64,000 nt of DNA from Bostrychus sinensis (taxonomy: Eukaryota > Chordata > Actinopteri > Gobiiformes > Eleotridae), in the NCBI GenBank assembly GCA_020698575.1, contig CM036250.1:24564000-24627999 (forward strand), given 5' to 3'. The notes beneath the pieces are model-generated. The model was given only the letters and a program-made list of their open reading frames with translations, made no database searches and had not been told where the DNA came from. This document shows, one piece after another, positions 46,023 to 57,114 of this stretch. Every line of letters begins with the position of its first letter. The first letter of the stretch is position 1. A program made the translations under genes and the position numbers.

Positions 46023-49000
46023 TCACTCATTTAGGGAAAGAATGATGTCATCCTCAAGGTCAGAGTTGTCAGAGCTGTCTGTGGATGGGAAGGACAAAAA
46101 AACAAAATTCACAGTGTGAGGAGACTCAGTAGTCTATGGGGAACAGTGTGACACTACCAAAACAGTAAAAAAAATTGTCAAAAAGATTTTTCCAAGATTT
46201 TTTTTGTTCCTACATGCTACATTCTCAGAGTCAGTCCAAAAATCAAACGGTTCAAAAGCAGTTTTGAATAAAGTAACTGCTTCAAAGAGAATGCATGGCA
46301 TGTATGCAAGGTTTAACAAGTTGATAAACTAATGATTAAATAGAACTACTACAATCCTCCATCATGTTGTATGTATGTATTAGTAAAAAAATACAAAACC
46401 CTAAGAGAACTACAACACAGAGTTTGGGTTTGTTACTGCAATACTGCATGAAGAAATACTCATCTAGGCTTAATTATAAAGCATCTTTACAGAGGTGAAA
46501 CTAGAGCAGGTTCTATTTTTTTTTTTTTTTTTTTTGACTTTCACATGCTCAGAACAAATGGAAATGATTCCATTTGGATCAGGGACACTTTCATTGGTTG
46601 AGTCAGTCCACACTCGTGAACATCTTTATACACTGTAAAATAATGGTGGTGGCATTTCCAACAGGAAAGACACCAATTCCAGTGCTGGTTCACACCCCAA
46701 AACAGCAGACAAAAAAACAAAACAGAAAAAAGAAAACCAAAACACAAATCTGACATTAAGCAAAATAAAACGCAAATACATAAGAGGAGAGCTTTTTTTT
46801 TTTTAAAACATAAACTTCTCAAAACCTCAGGTAATGGGCCTTTAAAGACTCATAAAAACAACTCACCATTATCGCCATCCAGATCCACGTCGTCATTGTC
46901 AGAGTCGTCTTCATCATTGTCATCCTCATCATCATCATCTCCAACATCCTCCACGTCTTCAGTCGAGTAGATGCTCCACATCTTCATCAGACGGGGAGAA
47001 CTCCTCGTTACCATCGTCTTCCTCTTCATCATCTTCATCCTCACCGCCATCGTTCTCGTTGTCCAGCTCAGCAATGAGGGGATCTGTGTCTACGTCATCG
47101 TCCGAGTCCTCATCATCATCGTCATCTTCCTCCTGATCGTCATCCTCCTGATAACAATTAATTTGTTTTTTAGTATATCTTAAAGCTACAGTACCCAACT
47201 TTTTTTCCTGGATTTGAGGTAAACAGTTTAATAATCTAATAGCATTTTATAATAAGAATTATGTGTGAAAAAAGGAAAACCTTAAAATGTCAAACAGGTT
47301 TTATGTGTGTTCATGATTTGTATACTGCACTCCAATAAGGGATTCTAGTATATATAGTATTTTAGCAGTGGGTATGCCTTGTGTACACAGATCAACAGCA
47401 GAAAAACAAAAAATAGAGGAAAAAAGGAGAAGCAATGTTAAACAAGGATATTTGCCATGGCAAGTTTTGATGTTTCATAAGATAGAGATAACTGTTGGTT
47501 TGCAACAGGTTATCGCTTAATTCAGCCCTATAAGTTTAAGGTAAGCTCCAAATTTTTATTTGATGATGTAATATTAATAAATATTAATCTATTACAATAA
47601 AAGCAGGAACGGTAGCTAAGCTGTTTTTGTAACACTAGGTAACAGATTTTGGTATTGCACCTGGTGCCACAGCAAGAGCGAAATAGGGCGATGTCTCTTT
47701 AAATGTACCTGATCTTCCTCATCCTCCTCTTCCTCGGCTAGTCTTTGCCGTCCGACTTCGTAGAGTCTGCACACAGTGTCGGTGTTAACAGAGTCTTGGT
47801 TCTGCAAAAATGACACAAAAGTAAATCATTAAAACAATTCTATATTCATTTTAATAGGTAATGTGTATTGTGTGAAGTATTTACCTCAATCACTGCAAGG
47901 TAGCAATCTTTTGTGTCTGTGCACAGGTCAAAAATATTCCTCTTGACATCAATTGTTGCTAGAAAAAATAAAACATCAACCAAATTAATACATTGCTAAT
48001 ATAATTTTAAATGACATTAACACAAACATATTTCAGGTAAAACACTTATTAAAATCAATACCAATTGGTTTGTAGTCTGTGGCATTGAAAGTCCTGAATG
48101 AAGACCCAAATGGGGATTTCATCTGCATCTCCATCATATCATCTTCATCATCGGCCTGCAACATTGCTGTAAAATAAACAGTCAGTAAATGAATGGGAGA
48201 AAGTTGAATAGCTGTGCTTGTGGCCTCAGAATGAGTTCAAGTGGTCCTCGTAGGGGCAGAGCCATTATGGCACGTCCTCAGCTCTTCCTGTGAATTTGTG
48301 TGAAACCAGCTGGTTCTCTCTGTTGCCAGCCCAACTCTAAGCCCTCTGCCATATGTCTCTCTATGGCAATGTGGGACTGAATGCACACGTACACACCTCT
48401 ACAGGCCCTGTTCACACTGCTCACTTAATGAGTCAACAAAACACATTTGGTTTTGCTTAAGAGTTAGTAGTCTCGGCCTTACCTCCATAAATGACGGTGC
48501 CATTGTTGTTGAAGACAATTCTGCATTGGTCCAGAGCAGGAACTGTGTGCAGAAGGTGGAAAGTTCGCAGGTCCCACTGTAACTCTGATTAAAGACCACA
48601 ATATGCTTTTTCATTTACATTTTATCACCTACATGTGATTTAAATATGCTGAATATAGTGGCAAAATAACATTAAAAAACTACTACTACCTGTAATACCA
48701 GGAAGTCATATACAGGTACATTTTCATAAATAAATTAAAAGAGTAAAACTATTTTAGTAGCTTCATTGAAAACGTAAAATGCATATATTACATTAGTTCA
48801 CAGCTATTAACATATTTTATGCAATTGTTTATTTTAATTGTGTTGATTAAATATTTTGTAATATTACTAATACTACTAATACTAATTTTAATGAGTTTCA
48901 CTTTGAATTGAACTACTGAAATATGGCTTTTTCAGGTTATTCTAATTTATAGATGCATCTGTATGTTATAAAGGGTATCTACAATAGTTGTCTAAAAACT

Positions 49001-52000
49001 AAAAACACACAAAAAAGAAATCTCTGAAGGCAAGAAACAACTACAATTTAAAAAAATCCCCCTGCTCTGGACACACAAGTATTAATTTAAGGATACAATC
49101 TCTGTGTTTATGATGACCTCCAGGCCGTTGGGATGGAAAACTCCACTGATGTTCATGTTAAATTTGTCAAACTTGTGAATGGCCTGAGCTGACCGGACAT
49201 CCCACAACACGCCGTCATTCAGGACAAGATCATCAGTGGGGTTGAAAGTAGCACAGTTCCTTTTGTAGTTGTTCGCCAGGTCGGGGTTGTTTAGAGTCAG
49301 TGTCACCTGCCCAGTCTGGATATCATAAATCTAGAAAACACATTTGTACACATATTTTAGATGTTTCTATATTTAAATAACCTACAGTTTTGGCCAGTCT
49401 GTCCAAGGTCATGTATTTCTTTATGAACACTTTTTTTTAAATTTTCAATTGTATCAATATATCACCAATCAAACTGTTAACTCAATATTCACCATCTCAT
49501 ATTGCAAAGTACTTACCCGTGCTATATGTTCCTTTGTCCCAATGACCCGGTCTTGTGATAACTTACTGAACTCCACATAGTGATCTCCAGGAAACGAATG
49601 CCTGAAGAAAGAAACATTTGAGCATTTAATGACTTGCTGCCACTATTACAAGAAAAGCTTTAAACTGTATAATTACGTAAAGACATTGTCAAACGCCTAT
49701 GAATCAATAAGTAACCCCATTATTGCTTGGTTAATCTGTACAGATAAATGAACCCGAGTGAACTGAAGACTGCAGCCCCCAGGCAGTTAGCGTGCATAAT
49801 TAAACACTCATCTCTTTTCAGCAGCTCCTAGTTTTGACAATGTAAAACTCTTGTTCTATTGGCCAATAGAATTGCACACACAGCCAGTAAAATCATAGGC
49901 ATACACACACATTTCAGATTTTACATACTGCAATAACTGTCTCCACATGTACAGGCTTGGGACCGGAACAAAGAGTACAATGTGACCCCATGTGGTTGGA
50001 TTCACCAGAGGTAAATGCAATATAGTGTTGCTAAATCATTTCTTAAGAACTTACTTCATAATGAACACAGATTTCATACCCCACAGTGCAGACAGTGGGT
50101 AACTCCAAGAGGCAGATGTTAAAAGCAGGGAGCCATCCTGAAATCATTATTTGGTAAGATTTAATTCAAAAGCTACATTTCTATGTTTAATTTTTTTCTT
50201 TACAGTTAGCAGTACCGACCCGTGAGGGCTCCAGATGAGTTATGGCCGAACTGTGGCAGCTGTAGCTAGCTTCCTCCTGGCCTGTAAACACATTGTACAA
50301 TTTCAGATGCCCGGTGCATGTCCCAAGCATCAGGAACCGCTCACGAGCTGAAAAGGCACAACACATAAAGCCACTCTCGTCCTCGTCTGCTTCTCTAAAC
50401 ACTGAGATAGGGCGAAACCTAGGGGTGGGAGGGGGCAAATTAATTATGTACAGAAAATATTCATCCAAAAGTATAAGAGGTCTGTATAGTTTTGTATACC
50501 ATACTGGTAGAAAGTAAAAACTCAAACCTGCTGAAAATGAGATGTCTGTCAAAACATCCTCCGTCTACACCTCCGTATTTGGGATAGATGACCCTCCTTG
50601 TATGTCGAGATGTGAAGTTAATGGGTGCTTGTCGTCTCTGTTTAGGCTCAGGACACTGATGTGGGGTAAAGAGGGAGAAAGGCGGGCAAGTGGCAACAGG
50701 GTTTTTACATCGTGCATGCTGTTCTCTCAGGTATTCTGTTATAATACTGTCCAATGCAGGTGGGGAGGGCAAATGTCTGTCAAACTGCTTTTTCATCGCT
50801 GGACTCTGGCTGAAGGCTCCGTGATCTGATTTCTGTCTGAGCACACGTGGTTTCTTGCAGCCCATCGTACTACAGCTTATTGTTTGCCGTTCACGTGAGA
50901 AACAGATCCTTCCAATTAGCGGAGAACCATTGCTACAATGAGGAATAGTCGTTTGGGGAAAGGTAGTAGCAGCAGGTGAGGGTTGTGTTGTTGTACAGGG
51001 ACGTGGTTGGGAATGACTTGATCCAGGTGTGGATGAATGTACAGGATGGGTTACGAGTCTTGACCCAACACCATTAGCTAGCCGTGGGGTTCGCGGCAGT
51101 GTGGTGACAGGCGAGGAGGTGGTAGGTGCAACAGGTACAGAAGGAAAAGCAGAGGTTGAATGTGAGGAATGAGAGAGGCAAACCATTGGGAGATCTGCCT
51201 CCTTAGTTAGTGCAGCAGCTGTGTCATTAAGACCTTTGGCCACAAGATGGTTTCTAATAAGCAACAGAAGCTCCTTCTCAGGAAAAGAGATCCTGGACTG
51301 AGCCACTACACTGGCCCGCTGCAACCAAGCTAGAGAGACATCTGTACCAATGAGCAAAGGTTTTCCAGAAATCCTCTCAATGAGCTCTGCTGCATACTTG
51401 CAGAACTTCACATGTTCACTACGTTTGTCCTGCAGCACAGGCTCCTTCATGAGTTGCTGGATATGTCCACTGCTGAACAAAGGTAACTTACTGATGATCT
51501 GTCTAACAGTACTGGAACGAGACAAACCCACGAGAGCCTTACAGGCCAAGGCACGTATCTGATCAGCATCTGTAATAGGCATCTTCACCATTAAGAGAGA
51601 CAGTAATACCTGCACATAAGAAGGAAAGATTACACAGAGTAGACGTGACTAAACTGATTGCTTTAACCTTGATATCTGAAGTAAGAATGTAATCACTACC
51701 TTGATGCCATTGTTAGATTGCACCACGTTCCACATCTTAGTGAGCACACTCTCACTGGCTTTGGTCTGCTGGGGCATGCGACGGCGAGGCGTGCCTGCAA
51801 TAAACTTTCCGATGCTGGACACACGTTTGTCTGGAGCGCATACACAGTTGAGGATAACCTGCAGAGCTGATTTCTGAATCTCAGCATCATTGACAAAAAT
51901 CTCTCCTTCTGCCACTTCCAGGACAATACTCATTCCTAAAAGAAACAATGTACTGTAAGACTTTTTACCATAACAACACTGACCTACAAAAAGACAGCTC

Positions 52001-55000
52001 AAATGTACACATATCCAACACAAAATTTCAAATTCAAATTGTATTCCTGTACGTGAAAAGGTACTTACCTATAGTGGAAACAGTGGATCCTCCCTCATCA
52101 AGCACAGCAACAGGCTCCGCCATCAACAGTTGAGTCTTTGGTACAACGGTGAGGATACTCAGGATGTCAAGTGCATAACGAACTGTGTCACTCCTATACA
52201 AAATCAAAACACACCAGTTAAATAAGCCAACCCAAAAGGGGAGTATAAAAATATAACCTATATCTACATGGTAAACTTCATACCTGCCATAGTATGTTCT
52301 CCAGTCACAGGCAATAGAAATGAGCTGCAGGAGGAGATGCACACAAGACAACTTGTGAAAGACCTCTGCTGGTTCCCAGTATAGTCTGAGTGGACCATAC
52401 TCTATTAGAAACTCCATCATTTCAACCACCTGCTCACGACTGTAGCTGACAGCCTGGAAAACAGGATCACAACTTGTGTTTGCATTTAATACAAATCATT
52501 TAAATCATACCAACATACAGTATTTGTTTTATGCACCAAAGCAGGATAAAAGCGTTGACAATAAATAAAATATGGCTTGATTTAGTCATTTAAAATTGTG
52601 CTTATCTAATGCTATGTCACCTATAGCTCTCTAAAGCCATCACATCTTTGTACCTTATAATATGGTGGAGAATGAATTGGGGCACCTCCCTCAGTGCGCT
52701 GCAAGGATTGCTTCACCTGTTCAACTTTGATGGCCAGATGGGCCTCAAAGTACCTCCGCAGAGCCATGCAGGTGTGCTTGGCTGTCTGCCTGCTGGAGAA
52801 GATTTGATCATCACTCAGTAGCGCTCCCTGGTCCTCAGGGTTCAAGATCTCCAATGTGCTGATCTGCAAACAGTTAATTTATATTGAGAACTACAGTAAA
52901 TTTTGTATGGGTGATGGCACTGGCACGCAACCTTTTTCCTACCAAGTTTACAAGGCGTCGGAGTCCATCCTGCTTGTCAAAAAGCTCCAGGACCGCACGG
53001 AAAGAAAAGGATATGGAGAAGAACATGGTGGCATGACAGCAACCAGATGCATGTGAGCACTCCAACAGCCACAGGGTGTAACCAACCACATCTGACAGGA
53101 TGGAGTTGGGCAGCATACACACCTTCAAAGAAAATGACAAACGAGATACAGTACAAGTGTATTTCTTTTTGTAATTACATAAAAATTGCATTCGAGTTTT
53201 CAACCATGACATGAAAATAAAATAATATACAAATAGATAGAGTATTCATTAGAGATATGCGATACCAGCTTTCTCCTCTTCGATACCAATACCAATACCA
53301 ATTCCGATACCACTCCTTACGGTCACAATCATTGTTTTTTCCTCTATATTAATTGAATTTTTGTAAACTATAAAAGTATATATGCATACACGTTACAAAT
53401 AATGGTTTCTTCATGTCACTGGAGCAGCAGAACATAATGGAGGGTCTTGGACCTGTTACTGTAGAGCACACATGAAGGATCCAGTGGACTTTGTATTATA
53501 CTAAAACTGTTGTTTGTTATTACTACTAAAGTATCGATACTTTTAGATTGATATTGATACCACAATTAAATCACAGGAATCAATGGTATCGATTCGCACA
53601 TCCCTAGTATTCATATGTTCATAGTTATTGTTTAGTTAATGTTATGCATGTTTTTAATGTTTAGTTAAAGTTATGCATGTTGTATACCCTTTCCATTGCA
53701 TCCTGATTATAAGCAAGATAGTAGAGACACAAAGACACTCCAGTAGCAGCCATTGATGGTCTTGGAATTTCCAGCAACTTCTGAACTCCTCCATGTGCCA
53801 CAAACTCAGCAGCAAACTTCTTGTGTAGCAGCAGTGAAGCCAGATACTGTGGAAATAAAGTATGAATGTAAAAAATTATTTTGTAAAAAAAAACAACCTA
53901 AAATTGTTCAATCATCGTTATATTAAAAAACTGTAGTGTAAACCTTGAGTGCCTCAAACGTCAGCTGTACATCATTGGTCTGCTTTAGATCCATATAATG
54001 CATGAGCAGTTCACGGGCTCCCATCTGCATGAACACTGCCAACAACTGCAAAATAATTAAGCACTGGCATTGAGAACAGTTTGTGTATGTCAAGCATATT
54101 TTACTGTATACTATATACAGCAGAAAAAAATGTCAATATCATTTTAAATGATTGAAACAGTTCTTAAATTTCAAAGTGAGTGCACCAATGGGTCAAAAAA
54201 ATTATTTTGTATGCTTTTAAGACTTTTTAAATGGTGTTGAATAATACTGATGATATCTACTGGTCAGCCTATAATAATACAAAAGACTCTTGAGATAATT
54301 ATCAGCTACAAAATAAACTGAAATGACCTCTTGATACTCCCCCAGTGGTGTCAGATACTGAAGAATAAGCCTCTGTTCAATCTCTGGGGTCAAAGGGTAC
54401 AGATGATAGTTGTTACCAATGACCCAAGGGCTCATCTCGGACCAGCTGCTGTTCGAAAGCTCACTGAAAGTTCTCTCTGGATCCGGCAAAGAGAAATTTA
54501 GCTTTTGCTTTGACAATCGGCAAATGTCCCTCTCTGCTTTTCTTTTTAGACAATTGCCTCCATCAGATATGGCTTGTTGAATCAATGAATCTGGAGCAGA
54601 CATTGGTTTCATCATGGTTTTAACAGCAGAGTTGGTACGGCTGGTGGCTCTGTGAGGAGAGCTGATACGGAAGAGTTCACTTTCATGCACTGTGGTAGAA
54701 AATGTCTTTTCACCATCTTGGTCTGAGTTTCTCAGCTCCTTTTCAGCTCCATTTCTGCCTGGAGTAAAAGGTTTCTCCTCAAAGCTTCCATCCACAGCCT
54801 CCTCATCTAGAGGCAGCAAAGATCCGCTTAGGGTTTTCCTCGGACTTGGACGTTTGATTTCTCTTTTACTCTCGATGGTTTTGTCCTGTAATTCACGCAG
54901 ACGGTGCAGCATCAGAGGTACCTGATGAACAAATTAATGTTATTAAAGTAAAACTGTTTACATATGTTATCCTATAATAGATGAAAATGGAATAATATTA

Positions 55001-55977
55001 AAGAAAAAATAACCAACATGTGTTAATTCTGGGCTACTAAGGAAACATTACACACACAGTTAATTATTACACCATGTAAAATGGATATCCAATTAAATAC
55101 TAACCAAGACTGAGTTCTCCTCCCTGTAGTTTGCAGCAATATCCTGATTCTCCATTGCACCAGCCAACAAACCCGTGGCATAGATTCTCAGAGGCTGCTC
55201 ACCCTCTTGAGCCCACTTAAACAGCTTTTCAACAATACCCTCCTGACAAAAGCACAACCAATAAGTCTAAATATATACTTGGTTTCTAATAAAATATTAA
55301 TTTACTATAATTTAACAATGTATCTATTAACAACCCACCTTTTCCTGAAAGACCACTGCAGTTTCTAACCCAGGCATGATGTTTTGAAGCAAGCGACAAG
55401 CTGCAGCATTAAGGGAAAATTCTCTGCTGGTCATTACATAGCTATTCACCAACTACAAAATCAGGGGAAAATATTAGTAGGTCACGTTCCTAACAATTAA
55501 TTTATTATATGTGAAGTATTTATTCTTACTGTGTTCATAAAGTCATCATTCTTAAACAAGATCTTCAGTAAGTGCCCTAACACACATTCAGGATCAGCTC
55601 TCCCTAGTGGCCAAATGAGAAATGTCAAAAACATAGAGTAGATTTACATACAGTAATGATAGCAGTTAAGTTACTTGTGTTTTAATGTTATTACCAGGAT
55701 GTCGATCATCAAAGGGGTCAGGGTCTGCTTTGTGGTACTCCTCTGTCTCTTTCTCCACGAGCTCAGATATTCTACAAGGTCAGAGAAAACAAAACTATTA
55801 CTTTTCAACTTTAAGCATGTATAATTTTAAAATAATTTTAAAATAAATGTAACCGTGTACAAACTTTGTTAGTATGTTGACCAGCTCTTGAGTGGCACCC
55901 TGTTGTTCCTTCTCCCATTGTTCCAACAGCGCAGTCAGCTCTGCCTTGGAGTCCACACTGGCAGATGCTGTGGCCAT
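46023..55977 (-). CDS. dcaf1: dcaf1 (vprbp), DDB1- and CUL4-associated factor 1, complete, with one apparent frameshift
   Basis: Encodes the substrate receptor of the CUL4-DDB1 ubiquitin ligase, mainly nuclear, with roles in DNA replication and merlin/Hippo signalling; it is also the host target of lentiviral Vpr. Coding exons: 55977-55865, 55771-55695, 55603-55530, 55452-55339, 55242-55105, 54921-54328, 54045-53944, 53846-53688, 53122-52943, 52863-52654, 52453-52284, 52193-52069, 51935-51700, 51609-50528, 50418-50220, 50137-50055, 49601-49517, 49330-49097, 48576-48483, 48166-48062, 47958-47885, 47801-47709, 47147-46867, 46078-46023. All junctions keep phase; total 4678 nt, one base more than 1559 codons. 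Human DCAF1 has 1507 residues. Order: helical armadillo-like N-terminal region, LisH motif near residues 870-905 (FPEKELLLLIRNHL), WD40 propeller with DDB1-binding WDVR (1290) and WDLR (1326), acidic tail ending DDIILSLNE. ATG 55977 is preceded by an acceptor (CTCATAG), so the 5' leader is split. Confidence 0.96.
46867..47147 (-). other. dcaf1: dcaf1 exon 23, acidic tail, with an apparent 1-nt insertion
   Basis: This 281-nt exon enters in phase 0 after ...EEEEDEEDQ. It reads through EFSPSDEDVEHLLD to a TGA near 46959, about 49 residues early. The downstream frame, shifted by one base, resumes EDVEDVGDDDDEDDND, meets the donor AATG/GTGAGT in the correct phase and joins the last exon to the conserved ending DDIILSLNE. 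An in-frame exon would be 280 nt. Treating one base around 46961-46965 (minus-strand CTCGACTGAAG) as extra restores everything. Confidence 0.85.
48700..48970. mobile_element. Palindromic AT-rich MITE copy in a dcaf1 intron
   Basis: Contains AACTACTGAAATATGGC and TTTTAATTGTGTTGATT of the family described at 17240-17640, and ends TCTAATTTATAGATGCATCT. It lies between exons 49330-49097 and 48576-48483. Confidence 0.6.
53250..53606. mobile_element. 357-bp hAT-like element with perfect 8-bp target duplication in a dcaf1 intron
   Basis: The left end TAGAGATATGCGATACCAG and the right end TATCGATTCGCACATCCCTA are inverted repeats. Identical GTATTCAT flanks lie at 53242-53249 and 53607-53614. The interior has ATACCAATACCAATACC and no reading frame. 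It lies between dcaf1 coding exons 53846-53688 and 53122-52943. Confidence 0.82.
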
Positions 55978-56660
55978 GGCACAACCTATGAGCAAATGCC
56001 AAAAGTAGAGGAACTGTCGTAAACTACTTTAATATATTGTTCCGTTTATTGTTTTGAGAAGAGTCATGCAATGCTTCTATATGTGCAGGTGCAACACAGC
56101 TTCAGCCCCCAGAGACCCCAACTGTCAAACATGCTACATTATGTTGTCACTAATAGCATCCGCAAGAAATGGAACTATGTTAGTGTTTTTAAAGGATATG
56201 GATAAGCAGCAAAAATTTAAACAATAGACATGTTTGGAATTCTTTACTTAGATGATACACTCTATGTTGCCTGTTGCAGTTCAGCTTGCTACAGTGTGGG
56301 CAAACAAGGAAGCTAATGTTAGCTAGCCACGGGCTTTAAGCTAACTTGTGGGTTAATGCTCTGTCTTTACTTATTGCAAATACACAGAAGTTGTTCGGAC
56401 TTGTATTGATTTTTGTCACTGTCGACCCTGGCAAGAAATCATTCCTGCTCTCAAAACGTCTTCACATGAAACCTGCAGCTTAGGCTGGTTCGCTAGCTTG
56501 TTATTCAGTATGCTAACATTACCTCGTTGTTCCGCTCACCGATCCCTCGGTTTTGTAAAAACTGCTTTTATCCGCCGGCGTTGGCACCAGTGTTGGTGTT
56601 TTGTTGTGGGTGAGTAAGATGTGAAAAACACGTCTCGCCTGATTCTTTAAAATGGTAAAC
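55978..56660 (-). promoter_or_regulatory. dcaf1: dcaf1 5' leader intron, first non-coding exon and promoter region
   Basis: Minus-strand CTCATAG just upstream of the ATG is a plausible splice acceptor (about 55986). A good donor, GATCG/GTGAGC, lies at 56540/56539. A short non-coding first exon probably starts somewhere in 56560-56660, a CpG-containing stretch (TCCGCCGGCG at 56570-56579 on the plus strand). The start site is inferred, not seen. Confidence 0.5.
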
Positions 56661-57034
56661 TGTAGCTTTGTATTCACGGTTTATTATCATCGCGGCGAAC
56701 ACGTTATTCGCGTCATTTCAAACGCGACGGTCCATTTTAAATGACGAGAGATGCGACAAGAAAACGCGTCTTCACATGGATTTATTTAGCGTGATTATAA
56801 AAAACAATGAAAACATTTACACTGAAGTACAATTATATTTGCATGCAATAGCTAGTATGTGTGTTATTTATTTAGCCGTATATGTAATTGCTATGTACTA
56901 CAATTAAAAGCAAACATTATCATATACATTAGCCATTAAGTGCATTGGCAGAATTTGGTACAAAATAATGTAGGATTGGTGTGGTATTCTATAGGTAATG
57001 CTTTTTGTTTCAGTAACATATTAATAATTCAGTA

Positions 57035-57040
57035 TTTATT
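57035..57040 (-). terminator. ssuh2: Candidate ssuh2 polyadenylation signal
   Basis: Minus-strand AATAAA about 75 nt after the ssuh2 stop codon at 57117-57115. The ssuh2 end and the dcaf1 promoter are about 400-500 bp apart, so the two minus-strand genes are in tandem with little space between. Confidence 0.5.
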
Positions 57041-57114
57041 TAACTATATAATTACTCAGCTGTATATCTGTAAACCTGTAATACATATGAGGAAGACACC
57101 ATCTGGAATTGGTT

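Noticed and set aside
46971..47183. Plus-strand hydrophobic frame opposite dcaf1 exon 23
   Set aside because: It is the complement of the GAT/GAG-rich acidic tail; poly-acidic codons read backwards give Ile/Val/Leu/Phe. The minus-strand gene explains it fully.
50293..50829. Plus-strand frames at 50293-50517 and 50542-50829
   Set aside because: They lie opposite dcaf1 coding exons 50418-50220 and 51609-50528 and have no similarity of their own.
54217..54327. Extension of the dcaf1 frame past 54328
   Set aside because: The frame continues by chance into the intron. Conserved LGEYQE followed by exon 54045-53944 (LLAVFMQMGARELLM) fixes the donor at GAG/GTCATT.
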